Positions 57,358-64,000 of a stretch of DNA of 64,000 bases are shown here, piece after piece. The position numbers and the translations under genes are program-made. The notes under the pieces are model-generated. The model had not been told where the DNA came from, searched no databases, and worked only from the letters and a program-made list of their open reading frames with translations. The stretch comes from Bacillus sp. B15-48 (GTDB taxonomy: Bacteria > Bacillota > Bacilli > Bacillales > Cytobacillaceae): the NCBI RefSeq assembly GCF_016879755.1, contig NZ_WOFU01000002.1, positions 310,001 to 374,000 on the forward strand, read 5' to 3'. Numbering within the stretch: position 1 is the stretch's first letter; each line of letters opens with the position of its first letter.

Positions 57358-60156
57358 TTAAAGCCATTTGTTAAGAAAAGAAACGATTTCTTGAATCGAT
57401 GCCTTTTTAACAGGAAGATTAGGGATGGAATTCAAAAATGAACTCCCATAAGTAGCAGATACAATTCTCCTATCAAAAACAAAAATGACACCACGATCAT
57501 TTGATGATCGCACAAGTCTTCCAAATCCTTGTTTAAACCTTAAAACAGCTTCTGGCAATGAGAGTTCATAAAATGGGTTCCCACCCTGCTTTAGTATAAG
57601 TTCCCGCTTAGTTGAAAAAAGCGGTTCCTCTGGCGATGAAAACGGAAGACGTACAATAATAAGACAAGATAAATCCTCCCCTGGAATATCAATCCCTTCC
57701 CAGAAACTACTTGTACCAAATAATATCGCTTTTTCAAATCGTTGAAAATTACGAATAAGCCTTCCTCTACTGCCAGTTGTAATTCCTTGGGCAATAAGAA
57801 CAAAATCATCCAGCAGTTCGCTCTCCTTTATTAGTTCATATGTCTTTTTCAACATTTCATGCGAGGTAAATAAAGTAAGCATTCTTCCTTTTGTTGCTTC
57901 CGCAATTGAAATAATATGTTCGGTAATGGCTATAGTATATTCAGTGTCACTCACTGATTTAATATCTGGTAAATCATCTGGAACGATTAGCCGAACTTGA
58001 TCTTCATAACGAAAAGGAGATGGAATCTGTTTTTCAATAACATCCATACCTTGTAATCCTAAGACACTCTTAATAAAATCGAACGCCCCCTGAACAGTCA
58101 GTGTAGCAGAAGTCATTACGACACTTTTTTTCTTTGCAAAAAACTCTTTTTTCAGGCGTTCTGAAACATATGGGGGCCTAGCATAGACTGTAGTCATATT
58201 TTGAACAGACCGAAGATCCGTTTCAATCCATAAAATTTCATCGTTTCTTCGAATAAGAAACATCTCACGGGCATTCTTTCGGACCTGCTCCATCTCTTTT
58301 ATTAAAACAACTATTTCATCGAGTGTATTTTCTTCCTCTGGACTTAACCTATCTCGATGTTTTTCAACTTCAGCCATTCTACCTTCAAAGCCTAAGCAAA
58401 TATCATACGCTAAGAAGATAAAGCGTTCTGCACTCCCAAAAATATTCCTACTGTCAACAGTATCATTATGGAGAACCATTTGAATTCTATTCACTGAACG
58501 ATTCTTATTCAGCTTCCTTGCATATGAAATTAGAGACATAAACAATTGATCCATCTCAAATTGTAAGTCATGAATTAATTGGTTTAGCTGATTAATTGAA
58601 CACTTAAGTAAGACGTTTTTATTCGTATTGCTCACAAGCTTTTCTATTTTTTGAAAGAATTGTCCTTGTACGATTTGAGCCAACTGATTGAGAAGGACTC
58701 GAATTGAAACATAATTAAATTTTTTTCCAAAACTTTTTCCTGCGGTTCTTTCAAAATGATGTGCCTCATCTAACACGACATACTCGTATTCAGGAATAAA
58801 TGGATTTTCTGCAACATGATCGGTTAATAGCATGGAGTGGTTTGTAATAATTAAATCAGCATTTTTAGAAGCTTGACAGGCTCTAATATAAAAGTCATAA
58901 AAATCCCATTCCTTCATCTGTGAAAAGCGGACTGGAACATTTTTAATCTTATCCCAATACACTTGACCCCCACTAGATAAATTAAGCTCATCAACATCAC
59001 CTGTAGTCGTTTCCAATAACCATACAAGGATTTGCATTTTGGTCAATGTCGTATCATAATTATCTTCTTCTGTAAGTAAAGATTTTTCAAATCTTGCTAA
59101 ATTTATATAATGACTTTTCCCTTTTAGCACGGAAGCTTTAATCGGAAAATCTATCATAGCCGATAATTTAGGGAGGTCATTAAATAAAAGCTGTTGCTGA
59201 AGCTGTGTTGTAAATGTCGAAATGACCACTCTTTTGTGATTCAGCTTAGAATAGAATACAGCCGGGACTAAATATCCTAAAGTTTTTCCGATTCCAGTGC
59301 CGGCTTCGATCAAACAATGTTGTTGATTGACAAATGCATGATAAACATCGTCCATCATCTCCATTTGCCCTAATCTTCGCTCCACGGTAGAATACCCTCT
59401 CTTTAAGAGCTGTTCTTTTTCTTCCATTTGAAATGGATAACCCAGTGGTTCGTTATGTAAATTCCATTCAAGTTCAGTCTGCCCGTTTTTCTTTAGAGCA
59501 ATGCCGCGGTGGATATCTAGACTTTCTGATTGCTTTTCAAAAGATTGTGCTTTTATATTTACGATTTCATCAAAGAGTAAATAAATATCACTTTTTAAAC
59601 TAGCTGAAAGCTTCGTTAAATTTTTTAATGTAACCAATGGAAATGAATGGATTTTTTCAAGCATGATAAGCAACAATTCAGCTGTCACATAGGCATCGCT
59701 ATCTGCCTGATGAGGACGGTCATGATTGATTCCCTCTTTTGCCGCTAAATCAGAAAGTTTATAACCATCGGCAGTTGGAAATAGAATTCTAGAAAGTTCC
59801 ACCGTGTCTAGGACAGAACCATAAAACCCTTCATACCCTGCATTTTGGAGCTCTTCCTGAAGAAAACCGAGGTCAAACAGTACATTATGCGCAACGAAAA
59901 AAGAATCATCAAGTAACTGAATAATGTCAGAAGCAATCTCTTTAAAGACGGGCGCATCTTTAACCATATCATCCTTAATACCCGTAAGTTCCTCAATAAA
60001 AACCGGTATCGGCCTTTCAGGATTCACAAGTGAAGTATAATTCCCGCAAATTTTCCCATCTTCAATGATAACTGCCCCTATTTGAATAATCCGATCTCCC
60101 TTTTTAGGTGAGTTCCCAGTCGTTTCTAAATCAATAACAATAAATTTATCTCCCAT
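57358..60156 (-). CDS. dinG: DinG-family helicase fused to a DnaQ-like 3'-5' exonuclease
   Basis: At 932 residues this is the Gram-positive form of DinG. An N-terminal DEDD exonuclease domain (about residues 1-165) starts FIVIDLETTGNSPKKGD and has HNVLFDLGFL and HQADSDAYV. It is followed by an XPD-like helicase with Walker A AGTGIGKTLGYL, DEAH box LDEAHHFERT and motif VI RFKQGFGRLVRS. The iron-sulfur cysteines of E. coli DinG are not evident. The S. aureus homologue acts as a nuclease. I start at ATG 60156, which has GAGGTG upstream. Confidence 0.93.
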   Translation of the reverse strand: MGDKFIVIDLETTGNSPKKGDRIIQIGAVIIEDGKICGNYTSLVNPERPIPVFIEELTGIKDDMVKDAPVFKEIASDIIQLLDDSFFVAHNVLFDLGFLQEELQNAGYEGFYGSVLDTVELSRILFPTADGYKLSDLAAKEGINHDRPHQADSDAYVTAELLLIMLEKIHSFPLVTLKNLTKLSASLKSDIYLLFDEIVNIKAQSFEKQSESLDIHRGIALKKNGQTELEWNLHNEPLGYPFQMEEKEQLLKRGYSTVERRLGQMEMMDDVYHAFVNQQHCLIEAGTGIGKTLGYLVPAVFYSKLNHKRVVISTFTTQLQQQLLFNDLPKLSAMIDFPIKASVLKGKSHYINLARFEKSLLTEEDNYDTTLTKMQILVWLLETTTGDVDELNLSSGGQVYWDKIKNVPVRFSQMKEWDFYDFYIRACQASKNADLIITNHSMLLTDHVAENPFIPEYEYVVLDEAHHFERTAGKSFGKKFNYVSIRVLLNQLAQIVQGQFFQKIEKLVSNTNKNVLLKCSINQLNQLIHDLQFEMDQLFMSLISYARKLNKNRSVNRIQMVLHNDTVDSRNIFGSAERFIFLAYDICLGFEGRMAEVEKHRDRLSPEEENTLDEIVVLIKEMEQVRKNAREMFLIRRNDEILWIETDLRSVQNMTTVYARPPYVSERLKKEFFAKKKSVVMTSATLTVQGAFDFIKSVLGLQGMDVIEKQIPSPFRYEDQVRLIVPDDLPDIKSVSDTEYTIAITEHIISIAEATKGRMLTLFTSHEMLKKTYELIKESELLDDFVLIAQGITTGSRGRLIRNFQRFEKAILFGTSSFWEGIDIPGEDLSCLIIVRLPFSSPEEPLFSTKRELILKQGGNPFYELSLPEAVLRFKQGFGRLVRSSNDRGVIFVFDRRIVSATYGSSFLNSIPNLPVKKASIQEIVSFLNKWL

Positions 60157-60239
60157 ATCTAACACCTCAGGTATTCATCCTACAACGGTATCATAAAAAG
60201 GGAAAATAAAAAAGTATTGAACTTAAGTGAAAAGCACTA

Positions 60240-60277
60240 AACAAAAATAGGAAAAGCTTCCGTAAAAACGGAAGCTC
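60240..60277 (-). terminator. Terminator of the panBCD operon
   Basis: AGCTTCCG and CGGAAGCT form an eight-base stem, followed on the minus strand by TTTTCCTATTTTTG. Confidence 0.78.
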
Positions 60278-60659
60278 ATAGAACGGTTTTTTCAGGCTCA
60301 GCGTAAAGCATTTCAACAATGCGATTTTCTTCATCCATAATCGCTACTTTCGGTTTATGGTCAATTACTCTCTCCTCAGATACAAGGACGTAAGAAATAA
60401 TAATAACGGTATCTCCTTCTTGAACTAGGCGTGCTGCAGCACCGTTAAGGCAGATTACTCCGCTCCCCCGTTCTCCGGGAATAACGTATGTTTCAAACCG
60501 GGCACCATTATTATTATTAACAATTTGCACTTTTTCATTAGCAATCAACCCAACTGCATCAAGAATATCTGTATCAATTGTAATACTGCCAACATAATTT
60601 AAATTCGCTTCAGTCACACGAGCGCGATGGATTTTAGCATTCATCATCGTCCGAAACAT
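60276..60659 (-). CDS. panD: Aspartate 1-decarboxylase
   Basis: Makes beta-alanine for pantothenate. The 127-residue proenzyme self-cleaves between G24 and S25 (YVGSITID) to form the pyruvoyl cofactor; both residues are present. K9, Y58-region and the GAAARLV motif are conserved. GGGGGAA precedes the ATG. Third gene of panB-panC-panD, three bases after panC. Confidence 0.96.
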   Translation of the reverse strand: MFRTMMNAKIHRARVTEANLNYVGSITIDTDILDAVGLIANEKVQIVNNNNGARFETYVIPGERGSGVICLNGAAARLVQEGDTVIIISYVLVSEERVIDHKPKVAIMDEENRIVEMLYAEPEKTVL

Positions 60660-60662
60660 TTG

Positions 60663-61550
60663 TTAATTCCCCCAATTGTCCAAATCAAGAATAAGATTAT
60701 CTATTAAACGAACTTTTGAAAACTTCACTGCTAGTGCAATAAGAACTTTCCCTTTTAACGTTGTGAGCCTCTCTAATTCTGGATAGGAATAAATTTCAAC
60801 GTAATCTATTTCTGCTCGACAACGTGCATTAAGGGAGTCCTTCATGCTTTGAATGATTTCATCTGGAGATCTTTCTCCCTCTAAAGTCAACCTTTCTGCT
60901 AACATGAGACTTTGATAAAGCTCCTTTGCCTCAACCCTTTCCCCTGACTGTAAATGAATATTCCGCGAACTTTTTGCAAGTCCATCCACTTCCCTAACAG
61001 TTGGGACAGGTACAAGCTTTATAGGAAAATTAAAATCATTAATCAAGCCATCGACAACTGCTACCTGTTGAGCATCTTTCATGCCAAAGTAAACACGATC
61101 AGGCATAATTATATGAAAAAGTTTTGTTAAGACCGTCGCAACCCCGTCAAAATGACCTGGTCGTGACTTTCCACATAAAACATCCGTCCTTTTTTCTACC
61201 CTTACAGAGAGAGAAGGAGTCACTGGATACATTTCTTCAACTGATGGATAAAAAATATAATTTACGCCCATTTCCTCTGCAATCATTTGATCATGATTTA
61301 TATCCCTAGGATAAGCATTAAAATCTTCTCCAGGGCCAAACTGGAGTGGGTTGACAAAAATACTAATAACTAATATTTCATTTTCTTCTTTTGCTTTTTC
61401 CATCAATGCTTTGTGTCCTTCATGAAGATAGCCCATTGTTGGTACATATCCAATTGTTTTTCCGGTCGATTTCAAATAAGAAATCTTATTTTGCATTTCC
61501 TTAATCGTTGTTATCATCTTTATTTTATTGGTAGCAACTTCTTGAATCAT
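60663..61550 (-). CDS. panC: Pantothenate synthetase (pantoate-beta-alanine ligase)
   Basis: Condenses pantoate and beta-alanine with ATP. The 295-residue protein has the nucleotidyltransferase HIGH-like motif YLHEGHKAL after YVPTMG, the pantoate-binding [13 protein letters not shown], and the KMSKS-like SSRNIHL. The ATG overlaps the panB stop by four bases, and GGAGGG inside panB is its ribosome site. An ATG 11 codons further on is a possible alternative start that aligns closer to the usual N terminus. Confidence 0.95.
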   Translation of the reverse strand: MIQEVATNKIKMITTIKEMQNKISYLKSTGKTIGYVPTMGYLHEGHKALMEKAKEENEILVISIFVNPLQFGPGEDFNAYPRDINHDQMIAEEMGVNYIFYPSVEEMYPVTPSLSVRVEKRTDVLCGKSRPGHFDGVATVLTKLFHIIMPDRVYFGMKDAQQVAVVDGLINDFNFPIKLVPVPTVREVDGLAKSSRNIHLQSGERVEAKELYQSLMLAERLTLEGERSPDEIIQSMKDSLNARCRAEIDYVEIYSYPELERLTTLKGKVLIALAVKFSKVRLIDNLILDLDNWGN

Positions 61551-62383
61551 GACTTCCCTCCGTAAAGCGCTAATAATTCTTCTTCTTTCATCGTGAAACT
61601 ATGCTTTTCTTCAGGAAATTGCTCATTTCGAACTTCATTTGCATACGAACGGAGTGCTTCGACCATCTGACCATTTAAGTTTGCATATTGTTTTACAAAC
61701 TTTGGTACCCTCTCGACACCATAAGTAAGAATATCATGATAGACCAAAACTTGGCCATCTGTATCTACACCAGCACCGATTCCGATGGTCGGAATATTCA
61801 GTATACTCGAAATTTGTGCTGCTAACTGCCTTGGAACGCATTCTAATACTAAGGCAAACGCACCTGCTTCTTGACACTTTTTAGCATCTTCGATTAATTT
61901 ATTTGCTGCTTTCGCATCCTTCCCTTGAACTTTATATCCGCCTAAAACAGCTGCTGATTGTGGGGTTAGACCTAAATGTCCGACAACTGGGATTCCACCT
62001 TGAACAAGTGCTTTAATATGGTCAGCAATCTCCGCTCCGCCTTCTAATTTAACAGCATGTGCCCCCGTTTCTTGAATGATTCTCGTACCATTTATTAACG
62101 TATCTCTTATTGAAAGATGATAGCTCATGAATGGCATATCGACGACAATAAATGTATTTTTCGCTCCTCTTTTTACTGCTTTGGCATGATGAACCATATC
62201 ATCCATTGTTACTGGAATCGTAGACTCATACCCAAGAACTACCATACCGAGAGAATCACCAACAAGAATCATGTCAGCCTCTACTTCCTCTGCTTGCTTG
62301 GCGGCTGGAAAATCATAAGCAGTCACCATCACGATCTTTCGGCCATCTTCTTTCATTTTAATAAAACCCGTTGTTTGTTTCAT
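61547..62383 (-). CDS. panB: Ketopantoate hydroxymethyltransferase
   Basis: Transfers a hydroxymethyl group from methylene-tetrahydrofolate to 2-oxoisovalerate, the first step of pantothenate synthesis. At 278 residues it matches B. subtilis PanB (277). Metal and substrate motifs [40 protein letters not shown] and [17 protein letters not shown] are complete. I start at ATG 62383, eight bases after AGGAGG. It heads the operon panB-panC-panD, preceded by a leader with a terminator-like hairpin. Confidence 0.95.
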   Translation of the reverse strand: MKQTTGFIKMKEDGRKIVMVTAYDFPAAKQAEEVEADMILVGDSLGMVVLGYESTIPVTMDDMVHHAKAVKRGAKNTFIVVDMPFMSYHLSIRDTLINGTRIIQETGAHAVKLEGGAEIADHIKALVQGGIPVVGHLGLTPQSAAVLGGYKVQGKDAKAANKLIEDAKKCQEAGAFALVLECVPRQLAAQISSILNIPTIGIGAGVDTDGQVLVYHDILTYGVERVPKFVKQYANLNGQMVEALRSYANEVRNEQFPEEKHSFTMKEEELLALYGGKS

Positions 62384-62442
62384 TCTCATTTCCTCCTTTT
62401 TTACAGGAGAGGTGATAAAACAAGTGCTCTTGTTAGTAAACA

Positions 62443-62601
62443 TAAAACGGGTCCTTCATTTAAACAGAAGGACCCGATTATACTCTAATCAATTGTTTCA
62501 TCCCTCTGTCCCGGTCCATATACGGATCTAGGCAGACTCATTTTTTGAAAGTTAATAACAGAAGGTGCAGTTCTTACGATACTGCCCGTAAGCAAATTAT
62601 A
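62443..62601 (-). promoter_or_regulatory. Possible attenuator leader of panBCD
   Basis: On the minus strand TATAAT (62596-62601) is followed by about 110 bases of structured leader and then a terminator-like hairpin, CGGGTCCTTC with GAAGGACCCG and TTTTATG (62443-62477), still 60 bases before panB. GGACC at 62513-62517 can pair with GGTCC in the terminator 5' arm, or locally with ATCC, giving mutually exclusive folds. This could be a member of the pan RNA motif described upstream of panB genes, but I could not align it. Alternatively the hairpin is simply the birA terminator. Confidence 0.45.
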
Positions 62602-62637
62602 ACAAATGAAGTGGTTTTAATCTACATATTCTATATA

Positions 62638-63621
62638 CTATTCTTTAATAAAAATATCCGCTGAGTATACATGACTAATTTGCCCATCGGCTTGCTCAAT
62701 TTTTAGAACACCTTCATCCGTAATGCCAACCGCTTTTCCGGTAATATCTCCCGTAATAGTCCTTGCAATAATCTTCTTCCCTATACTCAAGGCATAACTT
62801 TCCCATAATAACTTTATTGGATAAAAACCATTTTTCGTATAAGTTAAGTAAAGCTTTTCTAACCTAGCAAAAACAGCTTGTATTAACGCTGCTCTCGAGA
62901 TTGTCTGTCCAGATTCGATTGCCAGTGAGGTTGCAATATGATTTATTTCTTCTGGAAAATCAGCTTGTTGTTGGTTTACATTCATGCCTATTCCAATAAT
63001 CACGGCATTTATACGATCTGAATCTGCTTGCAGCTCTGTTAAAATCCCAGTGACTTTTTTCCCATTAATTAAAATATCATTAGGCCACTTAATTTGTGGC
63101 GAAATCCCAGTGACTTCTTCAATCGCTTCTACAACAGCAACAGCAGTCACCAATGTCAGCTGTGGAGCTTTTTGAAGCGGGAGTCTCGGCCTCAATATAA
63201 TGCTCATCCATACACCAGTATATTTTGGGGAGTACCATTTCCGATCCAATCTTCCTCTTCCTAAGGTTTGTTCCTCAGCCACAACAACGGTGCCCTCAAT
63301 TACTCCATCTGATGCAAGCCGGTGAGCTACTTTTTGCGTTGAATCTACAATATCTTCATGGTGAATATGCCTTCCAATAAACTCTGTATTCAAACCTAAT
63401 CCAATTTCATCAGCTGTAACCTTCTCAGGTACTTCAACAATTTTATAACCCTTTTTCTTCACCGATTCAATCACGAAGCCTTCCTTCCTTAACTCCTCAA
63501 TATGTTTCCATATCGCCGTTCTAGAACAGCCAACTGCATCTGCAAGGTTTTGCCCTGAGATGTAGTTTTTTTCAGCATTTGTAAACGCCTTGATTAAGTT
63601 TTTTCTTATTTCAGATTGCAT
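62638..63621 (-). CDS. birA: Biotin-[acetyl-CoA carboxylase] ligase and biotin repressor
   Basis: Bifunctional BirA of about 327 residues. The N-terminal winged helix (about residues 5-65, SGQNLADAVGCSRTAIWKHI) binds the biotin operator. The catalytic domain has the biotinyl-AMP loop GRGRLDRKWYSP, the biotin-contact SIILRPRLP and IKWPNDILINGKKVTGIL. A C-terminal SH3-like domain ends it. The start overlaps the end of cca; I choose ATG 63621 (QSEIRKNLIK), with a GTG four codons earlier also possible. The cca-birA order is as in B. subtilis. Confidence 0.94.
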   Translation of the reverse strand: MQSEIRKNLIKAFTNAEKNYISGQNLADAVGCSRTAIWKHIEELRKEGFVIESVKKKGYKIVEVPEKVTADEIGLGLNTEFIGRHIHHEDIVDSTQKVAHRLASDGVIEGTVVVAEEQTLGRGRLDRKWYSPKYTGVWMSIILRPRLPLQKAPQLTLVTAVAVVEAIEEVTGISPQIKWPNDILINGKKVTGILTELQADSDRINAVIIGIGMNVNQQQADFPEEINHIATSLAIESGQTISRAALIQAVFARLEKLYLTYTKNGFYPIKLLWESYALSIGKKIIARTITGDITGKAVGITDEGVLKIEQADGQISHVYSADIFIKE

Positions 63622-64000
63622 CTCATAAGCCACTCCCTTATTTCGGCCTTCACATTCTGTACCTCTCCACTTATCACTTTTTGCTCCACATGCTCAAGAT
63701 ATTCTTTTATCCATGGGCCTGGTTTCCCGCTAAACCAAGCAAGCAAATCATTCCCAGTCAAATTTAGTTCCGAACGATTTTTAATCGGCAATTGTTCGTG
63801 TAACTGGAGTATCTCTTTTTCCGTTATTGATTCATTTTTGGAGAGAACCCTGAAAAGTCTCTCGACTGCAAACATTGTTTCTTTACCTGCTCGATAGGCC
63901 GCAAGAGCGCTCCAACTATTTTCCATTCTAAAGCGAAGCCAGTGTAAAAGGTCAACACAGGTCTTTAATTTTTTTACTGGTAGTTTCCAACCTCTTAAAA
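63606..64000 (-). CDS. cca: CCA-adding tRNA nucleotidyltransferase, C-terminal part (runs off the right edge)
   Basis: The last 131 or so residues of the enzyme, with the frame open to the window edge. The visible part is the helical body and tail domain (CVDLLHWLRFRMENSWSALA, then SELNLTGNDLLAWFSGKPGP, WIKEYLEHVEQKVISGEVQN). GNDLL and GxPGPW are typical of Firmicute CCA enzymes. The catalytic head lies beyond the window. It overlaps birA by about 16 bases. Confidence 0.88.
   Translation of the reverse strand, partial: LRGWKLPVKKLKTCVDLLHWLRFRMENSWSALAAYRAGKETMFAVERLFRVLSKNESITEKEILQLHEQLPIKNRSELNLTGNDLLAWFSGKPGPWIKEYLEHVEQKVISGEVQNVKAEIREWLMRCNLK

Noticed and set aside
1-64000. tRNA genes, insertion sequences, prophage or CRISPR arrays
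   Set aside because: I looked for cloverleaf-like blocks, transposase-like proteins with terminal repeats and regularly spaced repeats and found none; the only dispersed repeat is the 15-base arm noted above.

Overview
The window looks like a stretch of chromosome from a low-GC, endospore-forming member of the Bacillaceae. It carries spore genes (two small acid-soluble proteins, sspL and sspM, and a CotD-like coat protein behind a sigma-K-type promoter), a type B RNase P RNA, and a gene order that closely follows the Bacillus subtilis yp- region: ypjP-thyA-dfrA, ypiP, yphP, ypgR, ypeQ-ypeP-ypdQ, sspL-ypcP, dynA-ypbQ-bcsA, ypvA-ypsC-rnpB-gpsB-ypsA-cotD-mrfB-mrfA, yppG to yppC, recU-ponA, ypoC-nth-dnaD-asnS-aspB-ypmB-ypmA-dinG and panDCB-birA-cca. 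Most genes are on the minus strand. No tRNA, insertion sequence, prophage or CRISPR array was seen. The species cannot be named from the sequence alone.

Layout. 1-9 kb: a DegV fragment, the Tat exporter (tatA, tatC), ilvA, the dfrA-thyA folate pair, a secreted lethal-factor-like zinc protease next to ypjP, a methyltransferase, a bacilliredoxin and a lone glgC. 9-22 kb: cvfC/ypgR, an ABC-F ATPase, a second DegV, metA, mntR, topB, a cold-shock gene, two RNase H-like genes, an EamA transporter and a PAP2-like membrane protein. 22-33 kb: sspL, ypcP, the double dynamin dynA, the alkylpyrone pair bcsA-ypbQ, a zinc-ribbon ORF broken by an in-frame TAG, and a ba3-type oxidase operon. 33-45 kb: a DUF2249 protein, two DinG/RlmL-type enzymes, RNase P RNA, gpsB, cotD, the MrfAB repair pair, a cysteine-free Crp/Fnr regulator and a short (class III-like) hybrid cluster protein. 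45-64 kb: the yppG-yppC block, recU-ponA, nth-dnaD-asnS-aspB, dinG, pantothenate synthesis, birA and the end of cca.

The most striking pattern links three dispersed loci. The ba3 oxidase operon, the DUF2249 gene and hcp each carry a 16-bp TGTGA-N6-TCACA-like dyad, and in all three the dyad ends exactly 21 bases before a good -10 hexamer. That is the geometry of class II Crp/Fnr activation (about -41.5). The likely activator is the Crp/Fnr protein encoded convergently beside hcp. It has a CRP-like RETVSR recognition helix and no cysteine, so it is not an iron-sulfur Fnr. I infer a small low-oxygen or nitrosative-stress regulon.

Several genes too short for routine gene calling were found by reading: sspL, sspM, ypmA, the oxidase subunit IIa, and 23-, 28- and 31-residue membrane peptides. 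Other regulatory points are a possible attenuator before panB, a LexA-like box before mrfA, a sigma-K promoter before cotD, and an orphan plus-strand terminator at about 57.3 kb.
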